In this document: positions 1 through 6,576 of the stretch, piece by piece
How positions within the stretch are numbered: position 1 is the first letter of the stretch
Layout of the letters: every line of letters starts with the position of its first letter
Assembly (NCBI GenBank): GCA_002316385.1
Contig: DCDL01000059.1
Location: 88,127 to 101,178, forward strand
DNA length: 13,052 nucleotides
Direction: 5' to 3'
Source of the DNA: Clostridium sp. UBA1056
GTDB taxonomy: Bacteria; Bacillota; Clostridia; Clostridiales; Clostridiaceae
Translations under genes and position numbers: made by a program
Notes under the pieces: generated by a model
Database searches by the model: none
Told to the model about the DNA's origin: nothing
What the model saw: only the letters and a program-made list of their open reading frames with translations

Positions 1-127
1 TTGAATAAATGCTTTAGTAAATCAATATTCTGAAACAGCTGAGCGTTAATAATATAAGTGCTTATTCAATATTTATTTAGATTAGCTTTTTTGCGAAAGC
101 CCCTTATTTATAAAATTAATATTATAA
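1..127. other. Left-edge intergenic segment with an imperfect dyad
   Basis: No gene is visible between the window edge and the end of the TDT transporter gene. Positions 1-14 and 56-69 form an imperfect inverted repeat (11 of 14 positions match; TTGAATAA at 1-8 mirrors TTATTCAA at 62-69). A short GCTTT/AAAGC hairpin near 87-102 lies just downstream of the transporter gene but has no T-run on the minus strand, so it is a poor intrinsic terminator. Confidence 0.35.
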
Positions 128-1072
128 TTATTTTACTACTGTAGTACTTACCTTAACTGTCTCTTTTCTAAATATGAACATTAAAAATCTTATAAGTACA
201 TATATTACTATAACAGTTGCAATTATCTCTTGAAATTTAACTATATATTTAAGCCAAGATATACCTTTTTCAGCCTTTATTAAAAATCCATTAGTTCCCT
301 TCATTGCAATTGCACTTATTACCATAGGAAAAGTAAATGAAGCATAACTTGGATAAAACTTAAGTCTTAATCCTTGTACAAGATATACAATTCCACATAC
401 ATATAATATCATTACTAATACTGCTAAAAATACTACCATACCAAAATTCTTTTGTGTAAAAGAATTTAGATATGCAGCCAATGTAAGTGCAGCTGGCGCT
501 GCAAATATTACTGCAGTTGGAAAAGCTGGCTCTGGAATTCCCTTTACTATAAGAGTCCTATAACCTAGAACTGGTAATAGTATAAGAAGTGAAATAAAAG
601 CAAACCAGAAAAAAGCTTGTCCTAACGTAACTAAATTAAATGCTGGTGCAGTTATCCCTCCTACACCTATTCCTACATATACAATAAATGTACTGGGAAA
701 CATCTTCTTAATATCAAATCCAAAAATGAAGTTTTTAGTGTAAAATATTATTAGTCCTATATGGATAAGTACTCCAGCCCACCATAAAATGATCCCAACT
801 GTAAAAGATATCTCCTTTAAATATCCTGCTAAAAGCATAACTCCCATAGAATATGTAGATATAACTCCTGCAATAACAGGATTTTTCAATTCTTCCTTTA
901 CACCCTTCCAACAAGTTATAATCTTTATTGTAAGAAATATTAGTACTATCATAGATATTGTTCCTAGAATGTTTTTAAATACTATATTGTATGATGATAA
1001 TAAATTTCCTAATGCCGCTAATGCAAGCATTACTGCTGCCATTGGTAATGGTATTCTCTTTATATAATTCAT
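128..1072 (-). CDS. TDT-family (TehA/SLAC1-like) membrane transporter
   Basis: This is an integral membrane protein of the tellurite-resistance/dicarboxylate transporter (TDT) family, which moves organic acids or anions across the cytoplasmic membrane; the substrate here is unknown. About ten hydrophobic segments fill the roughly 314 residues. Family-like stretches are the N-terminal IPLPMAAVMLALAALGN, the FPSTFIVYVGIGVGG segment, the EPAFPTAVIFAAPAALTLA segment and the PSYASFTFPMVISA segment. The open frame extends upstream to a TTG at 1087, but I chose ATG at 1072 because GAGGG at 1085-1081 sits 8 bases before it, whereas it is only 2 bases from the ATG at 1078. The gene starts 15 bases after the stop of the cysteine-motif gene, so the two are probably co-transcribed and translationally coupled. 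No clear terminator follows. Confidence 0.88.
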   Translation of the reverse strand: MNYIKRIPLPMAAVMLALAALGNLLSSYNIVFKNILGTISMIVLIFLTIKIITCWKGVKEELKNPVIAGVISTYSMGVMLLAGYLKEISFTVGIILWWAGVLIHIGLIIFYTKNFIFGFDIKKMFPSTFIVYVGIGVGGITAPAFNLVTLGQAFFWFAFISLLILLPVLGYRTLIVKGIPEPAFPTAVIFAAPAALTLAAYLNSFTQKNFGMVVFLAVLVMILYVCGIVYLVQGLRLKFYPSYASFTFPMVISAIAMKGTNGFLIKAEKGISWLKYIVKFQEIIATVIVIYVLIRFLMFIFRKETVKVSTTVVK

Positions 1073-1087
1073 ACTCATCGCCCTCAA

Positions 1088-1561
1088 CTATTCATCAATA
1101 TTTTCAATATTTAATTCTCTCACTATTATTTGTGCAGCCTTTTCAGCCATTTCTCCAGTAAATTTTATACATTGAGCTTTATGCTCACCAGATGCCATAT
1201 CCATACCTTTAGTTTGAACGCTACAGCATAGACATTTATGCTTTTGTCTAAAGCTATCTTGTAATTCATAAGCTAGTTGTAAAGCTTTAACGCTCTTAGG
1301 ATCTTGTGGATTGCTTCCTTTAGTTCTTCCAAAGAAGTATCCTAGACATAAAACTGCTCCTGTAACAGCTCCACATGTGCATTTTGATTTTCCAATACCT
1401 ACTGGGAATCCAGATGCCATTGCTATCATCTCATCAGGCATATCCACTTCAAAGTTATTTTTGATAGATGAAACTATAGCTTCTGAGCAATAGAATTCTC
1501 CTTTTCTAAAATGTTCCTCTGCATCTTCTCTTACTTTTTTTACACTAATCTTTTCAATCAT
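1088..1561 (-). CDS. C_GCAxxG_C_C family protein (cysteine-rich, possible redox or metal role)
   Basis: This 157-residue soluble protein matches the C_GCAxxG_C_C family, which is common in anaerobes and has no firm function. The spaced cysteines are visible: Cys25 in YCSEAI, Cys61 and Cys63 in KCTCGAVTGA, Cys110/112/113 in KCLCCS, and Cys131 in AQCIKFTG. The conserved glycine/alanine helix start CGAVTGAVLCLGYFFGR is intact. Such cysteines suggest binding of a metal, an iron-sulfur cluster or a redox cofactor, but that is inference. The ATG is preceded by GGGG at 1573-1570 with an 8-base spacer. It is the first gene of a two-gene minus-strand operon with the TDT transporter and is divergent from proS. 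The length is usual for the family and nothing looks broken. Confidence 0.85.
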   Translation of the reverse strand: MIEKISVKKVREDAEEHFRKGEFYCSEAIVSSIKNNFEVDMPDEMIAMASGFPVGIGKSKCTCGAVTGAVLCLGYFFGRTKGSNPQDPKSVKALQLAYELQDSFRQKHKCLCCSVQTKGMDMASGEHKAQCIKFTGEMAEKAAQIIVRELNIENIDE

Positions 1562-1986
1562 TATATAAACCCCACTTTCATATTTAGTTCATATACATTA
1601 TAACTATTTGTTAATAATTAAACTTAAAGAATTACAATATCAAATAATTTTATTTTATCTATTATGATTTATAATATACTATAAATTCCTTATATTATAA
1701 ATTTATATATTTTTTCTTATATATCTCTGTTATTCAAGAATTTCATTATCTATTTTATGTTATTCAAAAACTTTTTAGATTAATAGTTTTATATATCAAC
1801 ATTTTCTTTTATTTCTTTGTTTATTTATAATTTTCCTTCAATTTGTATAAGATATTTGATATAATATTTAATTGTTAAATTAATGATAATCATGTATTGT
1901 AAAAAATATATATAATTTCATTCCTAACTAGTAACCACTGTATATTTATGCATTTATAATAAATAAAGAAATGAGGTATTATAGAT
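1562..1986. other. AT-rich divergent intergenic region
   Basis: This stretch separates the minus-strand cysteine-motif operon from proS and must hold both promoters. It is extremely AT-rich with few longer ordered structures. I looked for a T-box leader (AGGGTGG-type antiterminator sequence followed by a terminator) ahead of proS and see none. A minus-strand TATAAT lies at 1602-1597, close to the cysteine-motif gene, without a convincing -35 box. Confidence 0.6.
1837..1865 (+). promoter_or_regulatory. Candidate sigma-A promoter for proS
   Basis: A perfect TATAAT at 1860-1865 lies 17 bases after a weak -35-like TTCAAT at 1837-1842. This would give a leader of roughly 115 bases before the proS ATG. 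Two other TATAAT words (1911-1916 and 1955-1960) lie nearer the gene but have no reasonable -35 box. In such AT-rich DNA the assignment is tentative. Confidence 0.35.
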
Positions 1987-3423
1987 ATGGCAAATAATAA
2001 AAAATTTGTTGAAGCAATAACCTCCATGAATGAGGATTTTGCAAAATGGTATACTGACATAGTAAAAAAGGCAGAACTTGTAGATTATTCAAGTGTAAAG
2101 GGATGTATGATAATTAGACCATATGGCTACGCCATTTGGGAAAATATCCAGAAAATCTTAGATGAGAAGCTTAAAGCAACTGGGCACGAAAATGTATATA
2201 TGCCAATGTTTATACCAGAGAGCTTATTACAAAAGGAAAAGGATCACGTGGAGGGCTTTGCCCCTGAAGTTGCTTGGGTTACCCATGGTGGAAGTGAGCC
2301 TCTAGCAGAAAGATTATGTGTTAGACCGACTTCCGAAACTTTATTCTGCGAACATTATGCTAAAATAGTTCAATCTCACAACGATCTTCCTAAGCTTTAT
2401 AATCAATGGTGTTCAGTAGTAAGGTGGGAAAAAACTACAAGACCCTTCTTAAGAACTACAGAATTTCTATGGCAAGAAGGTCATACTATTCATGCTACAG
2501 CAGAAGAGTCTGAAAAAGAGACTATAGATATCTTGAACCTTTATGCTGATTTCTGTGAAAATATTCTTGCAATCCCAGTGGTAAAGGGTAGAAAAACTGA
2601 TAAAGAAAAGTTTGCTGGAGCTAGAGCTACATACACCATAGAGAGCTTGATGCACGATGGAAAAGCTCTTCAAAATGGTACTTCTCACAACTTTGGAGAC
2701 GGCTTTGCAAAAGCATTCAATATTAGATATAACGATAAAAATGGTAAGCTTCAATATGTTCATGAGACCTCATGGGGAGTTACAACTCGTCTCATAGGTG
2801 CTTTAATCATGGTACATGGAGATGACAGTGGCCTTGTTTTACCTCCAAGAATAGCTCCAACTCAAGTAATGATTATACCTATTGCACAACATAAAGAAGG
2901 TGTATTAGATAAGGCTACTGAGCTTAAGGATAGAATTTCTAAAGTTGCTAGAGTTAAATTAGACAGTAGTGATAAAATGCCTGGTTGGAAATTTAGCGAA
3001 TGTGAAATGAAGGGTATTCCTCTAAGAGTTGAAATCGGTCCTAAGGATATAGAAAATAATCAAGCAGTTATTGTTAGAAGAGATACAAGGGAAAAACTAG
3101 TAGTTTCTCTTGATGAATTAGAAACAAAAATAACAGAAACTCTTGAGTTAATGCAGATTGAATTGTTAGAAAAAGCAAGATTAAGTGCAAATGAAAAAAC
3201 TTATTCTGCTACTAATTTAGATGAATTTATAGATATATCAAATAATAAGCCTGGATTTATAAAAGCTATGTGGTGCGGTGACTTAGCATGTGAAGAGAAG
3301 CTTAAGGAAGTAGCTGGTGTATCTTCAAGATGTATGCCTTTCGAACAAGAAGATCTTTCTTCTAAGTGCATATGCTGTGGTAAAGAAGCTAAAACACTTG
3401 TTTACTGGGGTAAAGCTTATTAG
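1987..3423 (+). CDS. proS: Prolyl-tRNA synthetase, short form without editing domain
   Basis: This class II aminoacyl-tRNA synthetase charges tRNA-Pro with proline in the cytoplasm. At 478 residues it is the archaeal/eukaryote-like short form, lacking the roughly 180-residue INS editing insertion of the long bacterial type. Visible parts in order are the motif 1 region (GCMIIRPYGYAIWENI, about residues 39-54), RPTSETLF before motif 2, motif 2 (VRWEKTTRPFLRTTEFLWQE), motif 3 (SWGVTTRLIGALIMVHGDD), the anticodon-binding domain, and a C-terminal domain with Cys430, 435, 449, 461, 463 and 464. The chain ends in Tyr, as is typical for this form. The ATG follows GAGGT at 1973-1977 with a 9-base spacer. 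It is a single-gene transcript closed by the hairpin just after the stop. Without the INS domain, mischarged Ala-tRNA-Pro would need a separate editing factor, and none is seen here. Confidence 0.97.
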   Translation: MANNKKFVEAITSMNEDFAKWYTDIVKKAELVDYSSVKGCMIIRPYGYAIWENIQKILDEKLKATGHENVYMPMFIPESLLQKEKDHVEGFAPEVAWVTHGGSEPLAERLCVRPTSETLFCEHYAKIVQSHNDLPKLYNQWCSVVRWEKTTRPFLRTTEFLWQEGHTIHATAEESEKETIDILNLYADFCENILAIPVVKGRKTDKEKFAGARATYTIESLMHDGKALQNGTSHNFGDGFAKAFNIRYNDKNGKLQYVHETSWGVTTRLIGALIMVHGDDSGLVLPPRIAPTQVMIIPIAQHKEGVLDKATELKDRISKVARVKLDSSDKMPGWKFSECEMKGIPLRVEIGPKDIENNQAVIVRRDTREKLVVSLDELETKITETLELMQIELLEKARLSANEKTYSATNLDEFIDISNNKPGFIKAMWCGDLACEEKLKEVAGVSSRCMPFEQEDLSSKCICCGKEAKTLVYWGKAY

Positions 3424-3451
3424 AAAAAGGACTGCCTACGCAGTCCTTTTT
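3424..3451 (+). terminator. Rho-independent terminator of proS, probably bidirectional
   Basis: A perfect 12-bp stem (3424-3435 with 3440-3451; core GGACTGC/GCAGTCC) closes a 4-base loop and starts right after the proS stop. The stem is flanked by five A on the left and five T on the right, so it could also stop transcription arriving on the minus strand from the VanZ gene. Confidence 0.9.
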
Positions 3452-3566
3452 AAATGTGGAATTATCCTAAAAACTTCAAAATATTCTTCTACTTTATATA
3501 GTAAGCTCCTTTTCGTAAGTTTGAAATTGAGAAAAGCTCCAATAAAGTTATCTTTTTAATAATATA

Positions 3567-4985
3567 TTACTTTATTGCACCTATATTAGGCTTCCATTCA
3601 TACTTTTTATTATTAGTTTCTGTCCAATGCCCTTCAATTCTCCATGTAGGAATTAAATATCCCTTCTCTTCCTCAAAGTAATAATCTTCGCTTATCCTTG
3701 TTACATGAGCCGTCACATCAACTTCACCTACCCCTACATCCTTAACAACACTCACAGCCTCTTCCTGTGAAATTGCTTCGACCTCCTTATAAGTATTAAA
3801 ATATTTTCTATTGTCACTTATAGTCATTAACTCCCCATTTTCCCCAATGGTTACTTCTACATTTCCCCATACCTTTAAATTCTTATCATTAGCTATTTCT
3901 TCAAAAATAACGTGTATTGCATTATCACTATAGTCTTCATCAAATTTTAAAAAATTTAAACTTTCTTCTTCCAGTTCAAATTGATTTATATATTTTAGAG
4001 CATATTCTATACTCTTTTCTTTCGTTGGAAGTTTAGCCTGATCAATTATTCCATCTTGTCCATAATGATAATCCACAGACCAAGTATTATGATCATATAT
4101 AAACATGGCTTTTCCATTTTCCTCATCACAAACTAAAGTATTATCATAGCTACTTTCCACAAACTCTCCTTTAAATCCAGTAATTCTTCTAAGGTTATTA
4201 ATAACTTCATCCTTTGTTTTATTTTCAAATATCTTATATACTACTCTTTTAGATTCTTTATTGCTTAAATCCATATCAAATTCTATTTTTTTAGGTTGTA
4301 GATGTCCATAATAAACATACCCAAACTCCTGCTTTCCTTCTAGAACTTGTACAACTAGCAAAGGACTTATTGTTATTAGTGTTATCATAAGAGATATTAC
4401 TATATTAAGTGAGTAATTTTTTATTTTAAATATCTTATTTTGCTTTCTCAATCTAATAGCATAGTAAATACCATATCTGATTAGAAATATTGTATAGCCT
4501 ATTAGTCCACCTAAAGTATTGGCAATAACATCATCTATATCTGCTGATCTACCTGTTAAAAGTTGAATTGCCTCTGTTAAGAATGTCTGTACAAAAGATA
4601 TTACTAATATAGATTTAAAACTTTGAAATTTTTCTGGAAATACTATAGGTAGTAATATTCCTAAAGGAACACACATAAGTACATTTAGATAAAACTGTGA
4701 AAACATCCCTGCATTATTTGTTCCATACTTTATAGCAATATAAAAAGAATGCATAGGTGATAAATTTATCATCTCACCCATACCATTACCAAAACTTAAA
4801 ACTTGTGTTACATAAATAAACATAACAAAGTATCCAATTAAAGTAAATTTAGCAATCATTCTCACTCTAGATAAAGCTACAATCTTGCCTTTACTCTTTC
4901 TTCTTTTATAAATAGCCCAATAGATAATTATCGTAATTATTAACGCTATTGGAAAAATCTTAAATGCCTCTAATATATAACTCAT
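3567..4985 (-). CDS. VanZ-domain membrane protein with large C-terminal extracytoplasmic domain
   Basis: The N-terminal half is a VanZ-family membrane domain; VanZ proteins are linked to low-level glycopeptide or antibiotic tolerance, with unknown biochemistry. About six hydrophobic helices occupy residues 1-215 (numbered from this start). The VanZ signature is clear: the LNVLMCVPLGILLP helix, then EAIQLLTGR and DIDDVIANTLGGLIGY. Residues of about 217-472 form a soluble, charged region that should face outside the membrane. It has the look of PepSY/YycI-like repeats (for example GYLIPTWRIEGHW near the end), but I do not firmly recognise it. Ordinary VanZ proteins are 150-200 residues, so this is a long fusion. 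The frame continues to an ATG at 5057, adding 24 lysine-rich residues; I prefer 4985 because GGGGGG at 4995-4990 precedes it. Single gene, convergent with proS. Confidence 0.82.
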   Translation of the reverse strand: MSYILEAFKIFPIALIITIIIYWAIYKRRKSKGKIVALSRVRMIAKFTLIGYFVMFIYVTQVLSFGNGMGEMINLSPMHSFYIAIKYGTNNAGMFSQFYLNVLMCVPLGILLPIVFPEKFQSFKSILVISFVQTFLTEAIQLLTGRSADIDDVIANTLGGLIGYTIFLIRYGIYYAIRLRKQNKIFKIKNYSLNIVISLMITLITISPLLVVQVLEGKQEFGYVYYGHLQPKKIEFDMDLSNKESKRVVYKIFENKTKDEVINNLRRITGFKGEFVESSYDNTLVCDEENGKAMFIYDHNTWSVDYHYGQDGIIDQAKLPTKEKSIEYALKYINQFELEEESLNFLKFDEDYSDNAIHVIFEEIANDKNLKVWGNVEVTIGENGELMTISDNRKYFNTYKEVEAISQEEAVSVVKDVGVGEVDVTAHVTRISEDYYFEEEKGYLIPTWRIEGHWTETNNKKYEWKPNIGAIK

Positions 4986-5285
4986 TTTACCCCCCACAAA
5001 GATATTTAATTTTACTAAAACTTTAACTATCTTTACTATTAATTTTTTAATTTTCATTTATATCTCGTTTTCAATAATAATTATATATAGATAAATTAAG
5101 AAACTCTATATACTAAACCTTACAAAACATATAGAAATCTTACATTTAAGTCATAAAAATATCTATTCACTTTTTAGAAATATCTATATAAAAATACACC
5201 TACTCATATTATGTAATGTAAAAACATCTAATATAAGTAAGTGCATTTCATTCTTAAAGATTTAAAAGTGTATATTTTTTCTATC
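4986..5285. other. Intergenic region between the VanZ-domain gene and ung
   Basis: No gene is supported here except the possible 24-codon extension of the VanZ-domain frame at 4986-5057. The rest is AT-rich. A minus-strand TATAAT at 5085-5080 could serve the VanZ-domain gene but lacks a good -35 box. CCTAA/TTAGG at 5285-5297 overlaps the ung stop codon and has no T-run after it on the minus strand, so no convincing ung terminator is seen. Confidence 0.45.
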
Positions 5286-5960
5286 CTAAAGATTAGGTAT
5301 TTGCCAATCTATTTCTTTTTCTCCCAAAGACTTTAATATTTCATTGGTCTTAGAAAAATGCTTACATCCCATGAATCCTCTATTAGCTGATAGTGGACTT
5401 GGATGTACTGTAGTTAAAATATAATGTCTTGAATTAGTTATAAGTTTTATTTTTTCCTTAGCATTACTTCCCCATAATAAAAATACTATAGGCTTTTCTC
5501 TTTCATTTAACAATGATATTACTCTATCAGTAAAGTTTTCCCATCCTTCATTTTTATGAGAATTTGCTTCACCTTCTCTAACTGTAAGTACAGTATTCAG
5601 AAGTAATACTCCTTGTTTTGCCCAAGGTACTAAATATCCATTGTTAGGAATATAGCACCCTAAATCATTTTGTAGTTCCTTATACATATTTAAAAGCGAC
5701 GGTGGAATTCTAACTCCTGGTTGAACTGAAAAAGATAATCCATGTGCCTGACCAGCTCCATGATAAGGATCTTGCCCTAATATTACAACCTTAACATCTT
5801 CATAAGGTGTTAATTTTAAAGCATTAAATATGTTGTTCATGTTTGGGAATATATTTCTAGCTTTGTATTCATTAACTAAAAATTGTCTTAAATTTATGTA
5901 GTAGGACTTATCAAACTCACCTTCTAATTTTTTATCCCAAGAATTCTCTATATTAACCAT
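5286..5960 (-). CDS. ung: Uracil-DNA glycosylase, family 1
   Basis: This enzyme removes uracil from DNA, starting base-excision repair of deaminated cytosine or misincorporated dUMP. All family 1 signatures are present: GQDPYHGAGQAHG at residues 62-74 with the catalytic water-activating Asp64; SFSV for uracil stacking; LLNTVLTVREGEANSH, the uracil-binding Asn region; LLWGSNAKEK; and HPSPLSANRG at 186-195 with the transition-state His186 and the minor-groove Leu loop. At 224 residues the length is typical. The ATG follows AAGGAT with a 9-base spacer. It appears to be a single gene with a short upstream region that may receive read-through from the small gene at 6136-6264, since the hairpin between them has only a weak T-tract. 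Confidence 0.97.
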   Translation of the reverse strand: MVNIENSWDKKLEGEFDKSYYINLRQFLVNEYKARNIFPNMNNIFNALKLTPYEDVKVVILGQDPYHGAGQAHGLSFSVQPGVRIPPSLLNMYKELQNDLGCYIPNNGYLVPWAKQGVLLLNTVLTVREGEANSHKNEGWENFTDRVISLLNEREKPIVFLLWGSNAKEKIKLITNSRHYILTTVHPSPLSANRGFMGCKHFSKTNEILKSLGEKEIDWQIPNL

Positions 5961-6060
5961 GCTTAATCATCCTTTCTATTGATTAATTATGTAAATATAT
6001 TTATATCATTACTTATAATTATTTTTGTGTCAATAGTTTTATGCTTTAACCTTATATTAA

Positions 6061-6094
6061 GAAAGCCCTTCTGCTACCCTGCAGAAAGGCTTTC
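6061..6094. terminator. Hairpin, possible terminator of the small minus-strand gene
   Basis: GAAAGCC (6061-6067) pairs with GGCTTTC (6088-6094), then after one C-A mismatch TTCTGC (6069-6074) pairs with GCAGAA (6081-6086) around a 6-base loop. It lies 41 bases past the stop of the small minus-strand gene. The T-tract is poor on both strands, so it may be a weak terminator or an RNA-stabilising structure upstream of ung. Confidence 0.5.
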
Positions 6095-6135
6095 ACTATT
6101 TATCATAACAATAAAATCATTATACTATCATGATG

Positions 6136-6264
6136 CTATTTTCGGTAATTATGCCGTTCTTTATCACATGATAGCTCCTCTGAAAATTCTTCTTTAAATT
6201 TCCTAAGTTGTTGCTTTGTTTTTGGGCTAGTAGCTATATGTGTAGATTGATAAACATTCTTCAT
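6136..6264 (-). CDS. Small 42-residue protein, resembles the first half of alpha/beta small acid-soluble spore proteins
   Basis: This short open frame encodes MKNVYQSTHIATSPKTK followed by QQLRKFKEEFSEELSCDK and a basic tail. The main support for expression is an almost perfect AAGGAGGAA at 6279-6271 with an 8-base spacer to the ATG. The pattern P-x-x-K-x-x-L-x-x-F-K-x-E-x-x-x-E-L matches the first conserved block of alpha/beta-type SASPs, which coat DNA in the forespore, and EEFSEE resembles the site cut by the germination protease GPR. The second conserved SASP block is missing and does not follow in any frame, so it is either a truncated SASP, a minor SASP-like protein or chance. CTATCATG/CATGATAG (6125-6132 and 6167-6174) form a hairpin over its 3' end. 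A sigma-G-like promoter lies upstream. That it is a gene is fairly likely; the family is tentative. Confidence 0.6.
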   Translation of the reverse strand: MKNVYQSTHIATSPKTKQQLRKFKEEFSEELSCDKERHNYRK

Positions 6265-6368
6265 ATGCTATTCCTCCTTCAAATTTCCGTTTCTATGAAA
6301 AGCACTTAAACATCCATAGGCATGAAAACTTAATTACAAAACAAATAATGATTTTATTGGTATGATAT

Positions 6369-6398
6369 TAGTATGTCATTTTTAAAAAATTATATGTA
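6369..6398 (-). promoter_or_regulatory. Candidate forespore (sigma-G-like) promoter for the 42-residue gene
   Basis: On the minus strand CATACTA at 6375-6369 matches the sigma-G -10 consensus. TACATA at 6398-6393, 17 bases away, is close to the TGnATA-type -35. The implied leader is about 98 bases. The match is to short words in AT-rich DNA and could be chance, but it agrees with the SASP-like sequence of the gene it would drive. Confidence 0.35.
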
Positions 6399-6521
6399 TA
6401 TGAGTTTTGATAAATAAAATTCATTAATATTCCTTGGTATAATCTATGATTATAAGTAAATTTAATTTAGAAACTTTATTAAACATATATGGTTAATAAA
6501 TAATTTTTTATTTTTAAAATC

Positions 6522-6550
6522 ACACTCCTATTTTAATTGTATACTATAAT
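6522..6550 (+). promoter_or_regulatory. Candidate promoter of the first DUF3298 gene
   Basis: The word TATACTATAAT at 6540-6550 is identical in both repeat units. It can be read as a sigma-A -10 (TATAAT at 6545-6550, no good -35) or as a mother-cell sigma-K-like -10 (TATACTATA against CATAnnnTA) with AC at 6522-6523, 16 bases upstream. The second reading would fit a coat-protein role. The sigma factor cannot be decided from sequence alone. Confidence 0.4.
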
Positions 6551-6576
6551 AATGTAATACTATTAAGGAGTATGTT

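Noticed and set aside
1..69. Imperfect inverted repeat as an IS end or attenuator
   Set aside because: Only 11 of 14 positions match and the upstream neighbour is outside the window; AT-rich DNA gives such dyads by chance.
1311..1493. Plus-strand frame opposite the cysteine-motif gene
   Set aside because: It overlaps a well-supported family protein, has no ribosome binding site and no recognisable protein features.
1870..1986. Possible T-box or other tRNA-sensing leader before proS
   Set aside because: No AGGGTGG-type antiterminator sequence and no terminator hairpin are present in the leader; the region is only AT-rich.
3317..3559. Frame overlapping the end of proS and running past it
   Set aside because: It overlaps the conserved Cys-rich proS tail in another frame and runs through the terminator hairpin.
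5285..5297. CCTAA/TTAGG dyad at the ung stop as a terminator
   Set aside because: The stem is only 5 bp and the minus strand continues with A-rich, not T-rich, sequence.
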